64,000 nt of DNA from Bacteroidota bacterium (GCA_023423715.1 JAFAFC010000021.1:1-64000), one strand, 5' to 3'; numbered from the stretch's first letter, positions 49,616-58,863 are shown. Made by a program: numbers and translations. The notes: generated by a model from the sequence alone, not told the origin.

Positions 49616-51001
49616 ATGTCAAAATTCAACTTAAAAAAATCAATTTTCGGAACGGGAAAAATTGCAGGCGAAACCACTGCAAAAGCTGGGAAATATACAG
49701 ATTATGAGTTGTTAAGACGTGTAACGCTTGCCAATCTTTTATTTGAATCCAATTACTATCAATCTGCCGACGAAATTATGACGCAGATTGAAAATTTGTG
49801 TTCAAAAGTTTCGGGTGAGCAAATTGTAGAATTGGCTTTGGAATGTCGTTTTGAGCAAAAATTGCGACACACACCACTTTGGTTATTGATTTTAGCGAAT
49901 GAAATTCACGATACGCCCGTGAAAGACGCGATTGCGAAAATTTCGAATCGACCAGATATGACCATGGATCTTTTGCAAATGCTGAAGGTGAGAAATGGTT
50001 CTTACAAAATGTCGAAATCCATTAAAAAAGGCTTGGCTAAAGCGTTTGACAACTACGATGAATATCAAATTTCAAAATATAAAAAAAGCAATCTAGACTT
50101 ATCTTTAGTTGATGTTGTGAATTTGGTTCACCCAAAACCAACGGCAAAAAATGAAGCGACTTTAAAAGCTTTAATTAATGACGAATTGAAACCTGCAAAC
50201 ACGTGGGAAGTTGCTTTATCACAAGGTTCGGACAAAAAAGAAACCTTCGAAAGAATGATTTCCGAAAAAAGTTTGGGTTCCTTGGCGATTTTGCGAAACC
50301 TTAGAAATATGATCGAAGCGAATCTTTCTCGAAAAGATATCCAAAATGCTATTTCTCAAGCCAATAACGGTTGGTTAACGCCTTTAAACTTTTTGGCTGC
50401 GCAAAGAAATGCGCCAGAATTTACTACGGATATTGATAAAGCGATGAAAAACTGTTTTTCTCAGGAGAAAATCAAGGGAACAACCATTCTTGCCATCGAT
50501 GTTTCGGGAAGTATGGGCGGAATCACGAGTTCTAATTCTAAATTTTCGAGAATGGATTTGGCTTTTGCGATGGCAGCCGTTGGAACTTATGTTTTTGAAG
50601 ATTTAATCTTGGTTTTCACCGCAGGTAGCGATGCAGAACGTAAAGGTGCGCATCTCGTTTGGAAAAACGGTTATGGACTTGGACTTTTCGATCATTTCAA
50701 TGATATTTTCGGGAAATTAGGCGGCGGTGGAATTTTCACCTACCAACTTTGCGAATGGTTGAAAGACGAAGGTTACTCAAAAGATGCGGATCGATTGGTG
50801 GTTATTTCTGATAGCCAAGATATCGATGCGCATTACGGTTCGGCAAAAATCCCTGACACAAAACCGTATCAATCGTCGTATATCATTGATATTTCGTCGC
50901 ACACGCATGGAATAAAAACCAATCATTGGACCGCGGAAATCAACGGTTGGAGTGATAAAGTTTTTCAATACATTCGTGCGTTGGAAAAGGATTTGAATTA
51001 A
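49616..51001 (+). CDS. rsr: Ro60-family TROVE/vWA RNA-binding protein
   Basis: The 461-residue protein has an N-terminal TROVE HEAT-repeat ring (about residues 20-280) and a C-terminal von Willebrand A domain with an intact MIDAS, D295-V-S297-G-S299 (ILAIDVSGSMGG), and VVISDSQDID. Ro60 rings bind the ends of misfolded RNAs and Y RNAs; in Deinococcus and Salmonella a Y RNA tethers Ro60 to PNPase. Here two Y-like RNAs lie directly upstream in the same direction. Confidence 0.92.
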   Translation: MSKFNLKKSIFGTGKIAGETTAKAGKYTDYELLRRVTLANLLFESNYYQSADEIMTQIENLCSKVSGEQIVELALECRFEQKLRHTPLWLLILANEIHDTPVKDAIAKISNRPDMTMDLLQMLKVRNGSYKMSKSIKKGLAKAFDNYDEYQISKYKKSNLDLSLVDVVNLVHPKPTAKNEATLKALINDELKPANTWEVALSQGSDKKETFERMISEKSLGSLAILRNLRNMIEANLSRKDIQNAISQANNGWLTPLNFLAAQRNAPEFTTDIDKAMKNCFSQEKIKGTTILAIDVSGSMGGITSSNSKFSRMDLAFAMAAVGTYVFEDLILVFTAGSDAERKGAHLVWKNGYGLGLFDHFNDIFGKLGGGGIFTYQLCEWLKDEGYSKDADRLVVISDSQDIDAHYGSAKIPDTKPYQSSYIIDISSHTHGIKTNHWTAEINGWSDKVFQYIRALEKDLN

Positions 51002-51025
51002 TTTTAAATTCCAGTATTTATAATG

Positions 51026-51054
51026 AAATGCACCTTGATTTGAGGTGGATTTTT
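51026..51054 (+). terminator. Terminator of the Ro60 gene
   Basis: AAAT-G-CACCT (51026-51035) pairs with AGGTG-G-ATTT with one mismatch, followed by a T run. Confidence 0.65.
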
Positions 51055-51055
51055 G

Positions 51056-51400
51056 TTATTTCTTCTTTGCTTTCTTTGCTATTTTGTTGTAATCTAAACA
51101 TATTTTCATCCAATACTCAAAATCGGCGACTTTTCGAAAACCTTCTGGCTCCACATAACAAAATCCGTCCACCTGTTTTCCCTTCATAATCATTGGTAAG
51201 AAACCAACTTTAGCGGAAACTTCTTCTTCCAAATTCGGATTGTAACGCAGCATTAAATTTTCTCCACTTACATTGACACACATTTTATCATCAACCAGAA
51301 AAGCCAAACCGCCAAACATTTTCTTTTCGATAATGTTTAGATTGGGGATTTTCGCAAGATATTCACGGATGTGGTCTGCTAATTCTGTGTTGTAAGCCAT
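51056..51400 (-). CDS. TfoX N-terminal-domain protein
   Basis: The 114-residue protein shows the TfoX/Sxy N-terminal fold: VRE-like HIREYLAKIPNLNIIEKKMFGGLAFLVDDKMCVNV (in part), then LMLRYNPN and KGFCYVEP-type VDGFCYVEPEGF. Stand-alone N-terminal domains of this kind are widespread and not shown to control competence. A Lys-rich tail ends the protein. Two bases after the acyl-CoA dehydrogenase gene. Confidence 0.88.
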   Translation of the reverse strand: MAYNTELADHIREYLAKIPNLNIIEKKMFGGLAFLVDDKMCVNVSGENLMLRYNPNLEEEVSAKVGFLPMIMKGKQVDGFCYVEPEGFRKVADFEYWMKICLDYNKIAKKAKKK

Positions 51401-51402
51401 TT

Positions 51403-52764
51403 TTATACAAATGCTGAAAAACCGGTAATCGCTCTTCCAACAATTAACGAATTAATTTCTTTCGTCCCTTCATACGAGTAAATTGCTTCGGCATCGGCAA
51501 CAAAACGGGCTACATTATATTCTAATAAAATTCCGTTTCCGCCCATCACTTCACGCGCTCTACTCACAATATCACGCATTCTCAACGTACAAAAAACCTT
51601 GGCAATAGAAGCGTGTTCATCTTTCAAAATACCTTCATCTTGCATTTCCGAAAGTCGGAAAACCATAGTTTGCATCGCCGTAAGATTTGATAACATTTCC
51701 ACCAAATGCCCTTGAATTAATTGAAAAGACGCAATCGGCTTCCCGAATTGTTCTCTTTTTCGGGTGTAATCTAAAGCATTTTCGTAGGCACCACGAGAGC
51801 AACCAACCGCCATCCAAGCGACTCCAGCTCGAGTCATTTGCAAGATTTTTGCAGTATCTTTAAATGAATTGGCTTTATGAAGTCGATTTTCTTCAGTAAC
51901 CAAACAATCTTTCAGCGTAATCAATCCATTTTGAACGATTCGAAGTGCCATTTTTCCTTTGATTTTTTCCACTGAAAATCCAGGATTATCTTTTTCAACA
52001 ATGAAACCTTTCACTTGATTATCATCTAAATCTCGAGCCCATATAATCACCAAATCAGCAAAAGTTGCATTACCAATCCATTTCTTTTGACCATTCAGAA
52101 TCCAACCTTCGGGTGTTTTTTTACACGTCGTTGTTAAACCTCCTGCTGCGCCCGAACCAACTTCAGGTTCCGTTAAACCAAACGCACCAATTTTATCGAA
52201 TTTCTGCATCTGAGGAAGCCATTTCGCTTTCTGTTCTTCGGAACCACAAACGTAAATGGAACCCATGGAAAGTCCAGACTGAACTCCAAAAAATGTCGCA
52301 ATCGAAGCATCAATTCGCGCCATTTCCATAGCCAAAACTCCTTCCATAATAAAAGGAAGATTTGGGCAACCGTAACCATCGTAGGTTACCCCACAAATAT
52401 TGAGTTCTTTAAATTTTGGAATAAGCTCAAAAGGAAACTCGTCATGCAGCCAATATTTATTAACGATTGGCGCTACTTCTTTCTCCATAAAAGCTCGAAC
52501 TTTTAGTTGAATTTCACGATGTTCAGGACTCAAAGTGTGATAAACATCGTAAAAATCGCCATCAATAGGCGGAAGTTCACGTTTTGGGTGCGAAGAAGAT
52601 TCCACCATTTTCATCAAGCCTTTTAATTGATTTTCATCCAATTTGGAAAAAGCTTGCATGACTTTGGGTAAATCAACTTTTTGAGATAACGCAGAAAGCT
52701 GATCAAAATCGATCTCTTTCAGCAAATGAAATGCGTCTTTTATTTTAGAAAATGTTCCGGACAT
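51403..52764 (-). CDS. Acyl-CoA dehydrogenase (glutaryl-CoA dehydrogenase-like)
   Basis: From ATG at 52764 the flavoenzyme has 453 residues. Seen: FAD/substrate motifs GAFGLTEPEVGSGAAGG and WILNGQKKWIGNATFADLVIIWARD (in part), KREQFGKPIASFQLIQGHLVEML (in part), and EVMGGNGILLEYNVARFVADAEAIYSYEGTKEI (in part), where the catalytic glutamate in SYEGT lies. About 70 N-terminal residues (FSKIKDAFHLLKEIDFDQL) precede the normal start of the fold. The frame opens at 52800, but MSGTFSKIKD is the more likely start. Exact acyl chain unknown. Confidence 0.88.
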   Translation of the reverse strand: MSGTFSKIKDAFHLLKEIDFDQLSALSQKVDLPKVMQAFSKLDENQLKGLMKMVESSSHPKRELPPIDGDFYDVYHTLSPEHREIQLKVRAFMEKEVAPIVNKYWLHDEFPFELIPKFKELNICGVTYDGYGCPNLPFIMEGVLAMEMARIDASIATFFGVQSGLSMGSIYVCGSEEQKAKWLPQMQKFDKIGAFGLTEPEVGSGAAGGLTTTCKKTPEGWILNGQKKWIGNATFADLVIIWARDLDDNQVKGFIVEKDNPGFSVEKIKGKMALRIVQNGLITLKDCLVTEENRLHKANSFKDTAKILQMTRAGVAWMAVGCSRGAYENALDYTRKREQFGKPIASFQLIQGHLVEMLSNLTAMQTMVFRLSEMQDEGILKDEHASIAKVFCTLRMRDIVSRAREVMGGNGILLEYNVARFVADAEAIYSYEGTKEINSLIVGRAITGFSAFV

Positions 52765-52835
52765 AGTGTTGTGATTTTTATTTAAAGCAACAAAAATCAA
52801 TCCGAGAACGCATTTTAAAGTTTCAAAACTTTGGA

Positions 52836-53390
52836 TTAAACTTTCAAAATCCCCCGAAAACCACGAGCCGCATAGTACGACTCGGCGCCGTTATGGTACG
52901 TAAAAACATAATTATAACGGCGATCACAGAAAATGGCACCTCCCAATTTCCGAATTTCATCAGGCGTCTTCACCCAGCTCGATGTTTTTTTATCAAATTC
53001 ACCTAAAGTCTGCAAATGACGGTATTTTTCCTCATCTAGAATTTCGATTCCCATTTGGGTCGCTACATCTGTTGCATTGTTCGCAGGTTTATTTTCCTTT
53101 CTGGAATCCCACGCCGCTTTATCGTAACACAAACTCCTTCTTTTAGGCGTTTCCGCAGAACAATCAACAACGAAAAAATCAGAATCTTTTGCGTTAAAGT
53201 CAACGACATCAGGTTCACCCTCCGTTGCTTCCATTTCATTAATCGACCACAGTTTTTCTGGCGATTTTTCTAATCTTGATTGAATTTTTTCCCAAGTAAT
53301 ATTGGGATGTCGCTTTGTATTTTTGTCAAAACGAGTTTTTAAAATCTCTAAAATTTTATCTGAATCGGATTTGGATAGTTGGCGTTTCAT
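52836..53390 (-). CDS. DUF4256 family protein
   Basis: The 184-residue protein contains LKTRFDKNTKRHPNITWEKIQSRLE (in part), SINEMEATEGEPDVV, a DCSAETPKRRSLCYDKAAWDSRKENKP (in part) segment and C-terminal AIFCDRRYNYVFTYHNGAESYYAARGFRG (in part), the recognisable DUF4256 pattern. No signal or membrane segment. Function unknown. Single-gene unit. Confidence 0.88.
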   Translation of the reverse strand: MKRQLSKSDSDKILEILKTRFDKNTKRHPNITWEKIQSRLEKSPEKLWSINEMEATEGEPDVVDFNAKDSDFFVVDCSAETPKRRSLCYDKAAWDSRKENKPANNATDVATQMGIEILDEEKYRHLQTLGEFDKKTSSWVKTPDEIRKLGGAIFCDRRYNYVFTYHNGAESYYAARGFRGILKV

Positions 53391-53449
53391 CGTATTGTAA
53401 TTTTAGTAAAATTAAAAATTATTCAAATTAAAATTGAAAAAAATTAAAT

Positions 53450-54118
53450 CTACGATTCCAAAATTGCAACAATCTCTTTGAAGCCCATTTCTTTCGCATG
53501 TTGAACAGCAGTAATTCCATCTTTGTCTGGAATTAATAAATCTGCTTTATTATCTTTTAAAATCCGAATAATTTCTTGGTATTTTTTAGTTCCATTTCCT
53601 AAAACAACTGTTTCCATTAGGGCAGTCCAACCCAATCGGTTCACATGATTGATTGGAAAACCTTTTGCTGTCGCCAAAACTTTTACGGTTTCGACATGAC
53701 CGCGTTCACAAGCTGGAATTAAAGCCGTTCCATTATATCGATTAAAAACATCGAATTTTGCTCCATTTTCTAGGAATAATTTCACCAATTCGGTTTGTCC
53801 GCTCGCGCCTGCATAAAGAAAAGCGCTATCTAAATTTTCCGCTTGCAGATTGACGTCTGCTTTGTGAAAAACCAGCAATTTCGCCATTTCGGCTTGTTGA
53901 TTAAGCGTCGCAATCAGTAATAAAGATTGTCCGTTTTTGTTTTGTGTATTGACATTTGCACCTTTTTCTAAAGCAGATTTTACGGCTTCAATTTTATTAT
54001 TTTGAACTAAATTAACGATATCGGATTGTTGCATAACATTTTCTGTTTGAGAATTTTTAAAATTTGATGAACAAGCATTGACATTTGCGAAAGAGAGAAG
54101 AAAAAGAAAGGTTTTCAT
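53450..54118 (-). CDS. Ankyrin-repeat lipoprotein
   Basis: The 222-residue protein has a short lipoprotein signal (MKTFLFLLSFANVNAC) and about five ankyrin repeats, e.g. AVKSALEKGANVNTQNKNGQSLLLIATL (in part), AKLLVFHKADVNLQ and GWTALMETVVLGNG. A periplasmic or membrane-attached protein-binding role is likely. No partner is evident from the neighbours. Confidence 0.85.
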   Translation of the reverse strand: MKTFLFLLSFANVNACSSNFKNSQTENVMQQSDIVNLVQNNKIEAVKSALEKGANVNTQNKNGQSLLLIATLNQQAEMAKLLVFHKADVNLQAENLDSAFLYAGASGQTELVKLFLENGAKFDVFNRYNGTALIPACERGHVETVKVLATAKGFPINHVNRLGWTALMETVVLGNGTKKYQEIIRILKDNKADLLIPDKDGITAVQHAKEMGFKEIVAILES

Positions 54119-54261
54119 AGACTCTGTTTTAAAACTAAATTATTTCGAAGATAAGGAAAACAATATTGTTTGTTAGCTTATTACTATATTTAAAAAAGTA
54201 AAATGTTGATATTTTGATATAAAAAACAGCTTTTTAACACTAAATCTTAAAACTCACAGGT

Positions 54262-54603
54262 ATGAAAAAGTATATTGTAATTTATAGTTTGATATTCTTG
54301 CAAGTTGGCTTTTTATCGTTGGTTTCTGCTCAAAACACAACGAAATTTGACGAGGCTTTTTACAATGAAATTAGCAAAGATATCGAAGAAGGAAAGAATG
54401 AAATCGCCATCGAAAAATTAAAAAAAAGTTTGGAAACCAAACCAAATTTTGTTGATTATTATCAATTAGCAAGAGCTTACTTCAACAGTCAGAACATGGA
54501 GGAAGCGGAAAGTGCAATCAATAACGCTATAAATATCGATCCAAAAAATAGTACGGCGTATCTATTCCGAGGGAAAGTCGTTTTTTTTTATGAGAGAATT
54601 TGA
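54262..54603 (+). CDS. TPR protein, 5' part before a frameshift
   Basis: The 113-residue frame has a signal peptide (MKKYIVIYSLIFLQVGFLSLVSAQ) and two TPR motifs (NEIAIEKLKKSLETKPNFVDYYQLARAYF, in part; NMEEAESAINNAINIDPKNSTAYLFRGK, in part). It enters a run of nine T (54581-54589) inside the third repeat and stops at 54601 with FFYERI. One T fewer would join it in frame to the gene starting at 54590. See the downstream part. Confidence 0.7.
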   Translation: MKKYIVIYSLIFLQVGFLSLVSAQNTTKFDEAFYNEISKDIEEGKNEIAIEKLKKSLETKPNFVDYYQLARAYFNSQNMEEAESAINNAINIDPKNSTAYLFRGKVVFFYERI

Positions 54604-55267
54604 AAAAGCGGCACAAGATTACAGTAAAGCGATTGAGTTGGATCCAAAATCTTGGGAAGCGTATTTTGGTCGAGCATACACGAATCAATTTAGGGGTAAG
54701 CTCGAAGATTCAATGCGAGATGTGGAAAAATCTCTTGCTTTAAATCCAAATTCTCATGATGCCCTTCATTTGCGAGCAATACTGGAATTTCAGAAGACAG
54801 AAGTAGGAAATACTAAAATAATTGCTGACCTCAATAAAGCAATTGAATTAAATCCTACTGATGCTAGTTACCACAATACTCGAGGAAGTATTATGGCAAC
54901 GATGGACAAATTTGACGCTTCACTTTCTGACCTCAATAAAGCGATAGAACTGGGAGATAATAGCGCTGCAATTTTTAGCACACGAGGATATGTTCTTGTA
55001 AAGTTGAAAAAATACAATGAAGCTATTGAAGATTTAAATAAAGCTATCGCTAATGAGCCTGATGAAAGTGGAAACTATACTTGGAGAGGCGTTGCTTATG
55101 AAGCTTTAGGAAAAAATGATGAAGCAATTGCTGATTATACAAAATCTTTCGAATTGTTACCAGAGGTAAAAAGACCTTTGGAATTTAGAGCAAAATTGTA
55201 TAAAAAATTAGGAAAGAAAGATTTAGAATCCAAAGATTTGGAAAAATTGAAAACTTTTAAAGAATAA
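54590..55267 (+). CDS. TPR protein, 3' part after the frameshift
   Basis: The 225-residue frame overlaps the end of the first part and continues the broken TPR: REFEKAAQDYSKAIELDPKSWEAYFGRAYTNQ (in part), followed by about five more repeats with the pattern ADLNKAIELNPTDASYHNTRG. Without the extra T the whole would be a 334-residue secreted TPR protein. It has no signal peptide of its own, so independent function is doubtful. Sequencing error, pseudogene, phase variation and slippage are all open. Confidence 0.7.
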   Translation: MREFEKAAQDYSKAIELDPKSWEAYFGRAYTNQFRGKLEDSMRDVEKSLALNPNSHDALHLRAILEFQKTEVGNTKIIADLNKAIELNPTDASYHNTRGSIMATMDKFDASLSDLNKAIELGDNSAAIFSTRGYVLVKLKKYNEAIEDLNKAIANEPDESGNYTWRGVAYEALGKNDEAIADYTKSFELLPEVKRPLEFRAKLYKKLGKKDLESKDLEKLKTFKE

Positions 55268-55276
55268 TTTTTTAAA

Positions 55277-55307
55277 CCAAAAAACCACCGAAATCTCGGT
55301 GGTTTTG
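55277..55307 (+). terminator. Terminator of the TPR gene
   Basis: AAAACCACCGA pairs with TCGGTGGTTTT around AATC. The same AAACCACC core occurs in the pnp terminator at 58815. Confidence 0.85.
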
Positions 55308-55316
55308 TATTGTAAA

Positions 55317-55381
55317 TGTCATTTCGACGAAGGAGAAATCTAGAGATTCCTCACTGCACTATGTTTCGTTCGGAATGACAT
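55317..55381. repeat. REP-like interspersed palindromic element
   Basis: TGTCATTTCGACGAA at the left and TTCGTTCGGAATGACA at the right are imperfect inverted ends around GGAGAAATCT...AGATTCCTCACTGCAC. Flavobacterial genomes carry many such 60-100 base elements with TGTCATT...AATGACA ends. Confidence 0.6.
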
Positions 55382-55385
55382 CGTT

Positions 55386-55406
55386 TTAAGCTTGTTCTGC
55401 TGGTTT
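55386..55406 (-). repeat. Copy of the pnp 3' end
   Basis: On the minus strand AAACCAGCAGAACAAGC then TTAA encodes K-P-A-E-Q-A-stop, the same as the last codons of pnp (58884-58864), with one mismatch in 21 bases. The two copies flank the 1116-residue gene. Confidence 0.55.
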
Positions 55407-55437
55407 ACATATTTCAATTTCATTATTGATTAAATTT

Positions 55438-58400
55438 CTAATTTCTATTTTGCAAAATAATATAACCATTAAAAATTCGCCCGTCTGAAACTTTCAAATG
55501 ATACCAGTACGTACCTGTAGGTAGTTTTTTACCATTAAAGCTTCCGTCCCATTCAAAGTTACCGTTAACAATTTTATTAAGAACAGGCTTTCCATATCTA
55601 TCTACAATTAGGATTACTGAGTTTGGATAATGTTCTAATCCCGAAATTTTCCATGTATCGTTTTTTAAATCTGAATTTGGTGAAAATATATTTGGAATTG
55701 AAAATAATGAAAATGATTTACTATCCACTTCGCATCCTAATTTTGCTTTCACATACACCATTAAGTTTTCGCCGTTACTCAAATTAGAAAATTCATTAGA
55801 TTCTTGCCAACGCACTTTGTCTAAAGAATATAAATAATCACCGGAATCACTCATAATCACAGAAATAGTATTATTTGCAATTTTTATATTCGTAATTGTT
55901 CCCAGCTTTCTTTTTGTTATTTTAACACTTGTTGAACTCTCGCATTTATTGGAATTTGTAACGATCACAGAATACGTTCCTTCTTGATTTACTTCTATTT
56001 TTTGAGTGCTAGCCCCTGTATTCCACAAATATGTTTCATAACCACCTCCCGCATCCAAAGTCACTTTTTCACCCTTGCAAAATTCTCTATTATCCCCTAG
56101 AGAAACTTTTGGATTTGCATAGAGTTTCAATTCAAGCTTTGCTGTTGTGGAACATCCTAAACTAGAAAATATTTTAACTAAATAAGTAGATGTCCCAACA
56201 GAAATTGATTGTGCCAAATTTAAAATTAAATTATTACTTGAATCGTAAAACTCGAAGCTGTATGCTTCGGAGTTTATAATTAGGTCTTTTTTGTAATCTT
56301 CTAAATTAACACTTCTAACACCCGTATCATTTGTACTACATAATTCTTTAGTCACGTTATTAGCAATTAATCCTGTATTATTTACTTCGACCTTCACCTC
56401 AAGTTTAGAAGTACTTTCGCATTCATTAATTGTCTGAGTTGCATAATATGTTTTCTGATCTTCTAAAATGGTGGTATTTGCTAACAACGTTCCATTAACA
56501 TCATACCAAAGAATATTAGTTCCAGTCAGTTTAATATCTTTTAATTTTGCATTTTGAGCTATACAAAACTTCTGTACGGCGTCACCCTTTGGAACTTCTG
56601 GACTTTCTAATGAGACCTGAATCTCAGCTTTAGTACTTTCGCAATCTTGAGAGGTTTGACTTACATAATATTTGATACCATCTTGCAAAAAAGTATTTTT
56701 ATCCAAAGTTTTCCCTTCGCTGTCGTACCAATGGAGATCACTTCCTATAACTTGCAAGTCTGTAATTTTTGGTTTGCGGGATTCACAAAATTTTTGAAAC
56801 GTCTCCGCAACTGGAGGAACGGAAGTATCGTAAATATAAAATTCAACCATTTCGCCTTTACAAGATAAAACGGCAGGAACATAATACTCGTTCGTTACCT
56901 GTGCATAATATTTTTTATTACCTTCTAAAGGAGTTCCCATGGAAATTGTAGCCAGCTTCTCATCGTAAAAACGAATATTTTGATTATTATTAATATTTAA
57001 ATCAAATATGGTCTTTCCTGTTAAATTACAAAATGTAAAATCTGGAATAATTAATTTTTGTGGACTAGGAAGTAGAATTACTTTAACTTCATGTCTTGTA
57101 TTATTAACAGGGCATGAGCTATCGTGTGACGTAGCATAATAATTCTTATTTTCTAGTATTGTTTCTGGAGACAAAGGACTCATCGATGATGGAGAATCAT
57201 ACCAAATAGAATAGCTCGTTTTTGGATACAAGTCCTTAATTCTTCTTTGATCCAACGAACAAACAATTAGTTCTGGATCTCCATCTGGAACCCCAGAGTA
57301 GCATTTTCCTAACTTCTGAACATGACTAGAGCCATAGCTATATCCAAGTATAGATGGATTTGATGCAGGATTTGGGTCTAGATATGTTTTTTCATATCCA
57401 AAAGGAGCAGTCCCTCCTAGGTACAGGCTAGAATTTTTTTTATTATACCTCGAGATTGGATTCCCTTTTATTCTCGTTTTATCACTAATTAATTTCCCGT
57501 TAGAGTCTAATTTTAATAAGGTATTATAAAATCTTCTATACTTTAATTTTTCGGAGTTGCTTTTTGTAGAAAAAAAATCGAAAATACCATCCGCATTAAT
57601 TAACCAACTAATAGTATGATCTTCCGCTATTGAAATGGACAATGAAAAAAAAGAACTTGTATGGCTAGTTTCGGGATCAATACTAGAATGCCAAACATAG
57701 TTACCATTTTCGTCTAATTTAAAAACAACAAATCCCATTTTACCACCTGGATCATAAATGAAATTTTTGAAATTGACTTTTGTCTTTTCTTTTTTAGTTG
57801 CAATGACAATAGAGTTATCATCATCAATATCAAATTTTCCTGCATCAAAAATTTCAAATCCAGTAGAGCCTCGTAAGGCTTGAAACCATTTTAAATCTCC
57901 AGATTCATCAATTTTAAAAATATAATCAGCGTTATTAACGCCATATTCCGCTGTACCGAAAGACTCTCCCCCATTATATTTGAAGTAACTCTCATTATTA
58001 CCAGAAACTACAATATTGTTGTTTCTATCTACTTTAATAAAACTAATGTGAGCTCGGTTGTGCCCTTCAACATATTTTGCCCAAATAAATTTACCTTCAG
58101 GAGTAAGCTTAAGTATAAAAGACGATTGATCTTTTCCTGCCAAATTAACAACTCTATCAGACGATTGATCAAAATCAACTGTACGCCCATTATAATTAAT
58201 ATAGCTACCTGTTACTAGGATATTATCAAAGTTGTCAATAGTAACTCTCGCAAATTCATTTGCTAGACTATAAAATTGTTCAAATAATAGTTTTCCATCT
58301 TTGGAAAATTTCATCAAAAAAGTCCCATGCTCACCACGGTTAGCATGATATATTGGAGAGTCAGGATCTTCTGGATCCAGATCAATATTCTTACCATTGA

Positions 58401-58788
58401 TAGAACCAGTCACAATGACATTATCCTCTTTATCTACTGCAACCGAAGTCATTTTAGCTTCGCCTTGATAATCAAAAGCAATGGTCTTATGCCACAAATA
58501 TTTTTTATTCTTATCGTGCTTTACTAAATAAACTCCAAGGTCACTATTTTTCTTAGTGTTACTTAATTGGTACACCTCCGGTGTCGTCATTTCAAATCCA
58601 ACACGATCTTGATAATGACCACAAGTAATAAAAGACTCTTCTGAATCAATTGCTAGCCCTAAAGCGCCATTTGAACTTCCATACTCATATTCAATTGGGT
58701 TCTTACTCGTATAGTAAAACCATTTTAAGTCCTGTGAAAAGCCAAAAACAAATATCAACAATAAAACTAACGAGTATATTTTCTTCAT
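55438..58788 (-). CDS. Type IX-secreted multidomain surface protein (type B C-terminal domain)
   Basis: The 1116-residue protein has a signal peptide (MKKIYSLVLLLIFVFGFSQ), a beta-propeller-like region to about residue 480 with SBBP-type repeats (DNILVTGSYIN, NNIVVSGNNES), then about seven Ig-like domains, several with CES(T)KxExQV cores, and a gliding-motility-type C-terminal sorting domain (IPNIFSPNSDLKNDTWKISGLEHYPN, in part; DRYGKPV; LPTGTYWYHL). It should be exported through the type IX system and attached to the cell surface. Base composition looks more AT-rich than its neighbours. Ligand unknown. Confidence 0.87.
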   Translation of the reverse strand: MKKIYSLVLLLIFVFGFSQDLKWFYYTSKNPIEYEYGSSNGALGLAIDSEESFITCGHYQDRVGFEMTTPEVYQLSNTKKNSDLGVYLVKHDKNKKYLWHKTIAFDYQGEAKMTSVAVDKEDNVIVTGSINGKNIDLDPEDPDSPIYHANRGEHGTFLMKFSKDGKLLFEQFYSLANEFARVTIDNFDNILVTGSYINYNGRTVDFDQSSDRVVNLAGKDQSSFILKLTPEGKFIWAKYVEGHNRAHISFIKVDRNNNIVVSGNNESYFKYNGGESFGTAEYGVNNADYIFKIDESGDLKWFQALRGSTGFEIFDAGKFDIDDDNSIVIATKKEKTKVNFKNFIYDPGGKMGFVVFKLDENGNYVWHSSIDPETSHTSSFFSLSISIAEDHTISWLINADGIFDFFSTKSNSEKLKYRRFYNTLLKLDSNGKLISDKTRIKGNPISRYNKKNSSLYLGGTAPFGYEKTYLDPNPASNPSILGYSYGSSHVQKLGKCYSGVPDGDPELIVCSLDQRRIKDLYPKTSYSIWYDSPSSMSPLSPETILENKNYYATSHDSSCPVNNTRHEVKVILLPSPQKLIIPDFTFCNLTGKTIFDLNINNNQNIRFYDEKLATISMGTPLEGNKKYYAQVTNEYYVPAVLSCKGEMVEFYIYDTSVPPVAETFQKFCESRKPKITDLQVIGSDLHWYDSEGKTLDKNTFLQDGIKYYVSQTSQDCESTKAEIQVSLESPEVPKGDAVQKFCIAQNAKLKDIKLTGTNILWYDVNGTLLANTTILEDQKTYYATQTINECESTSKLEVKVEVNNTGLIANNVTKELCSTNDTGVRSVNLEDYKKDLIINSEAYSFEFYDSSNNLILNLAQSISVGTSTYLVKIFSSLGCSTTAKLELKLYANPKVSLGDNREFCKGEKVTLDAGGGYETYLWNTGASTQKIEVNQEGTYSVIVTNSNKCESSTSVKITKRKLGTITNIKIANNTISVIMSDSGDYLYSLDKVRWQESNEFSNLSNGENLMVYVKAKLGCEVDSKSFSLFSIPNIFSPNSDLKNDTWKISGLEHYPNSVILIVDRYGKPVLNKIVNGNFEWDGSFNGKKLPTGTYWYHLKVSDGRIFNGYIILQNRN

Positions 58789-58814
58789 TAAATGTTATAT
58801 GGCACAAAAATAAT

Positions 58815-58846
58815 AAAAAAACCACCCCAAATTGAGGTGGTTTTAT
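58815..58846 (-). terminator. Terminator of pnp
   Basis: AAAACCACC...GGTGGTTTT with an extra mismatched CCAA/TTGA part, then T run on the minus strand. Confidence 0.75.
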
Positions 58847-58863
58847 ATTTATATTAAGCTCGA

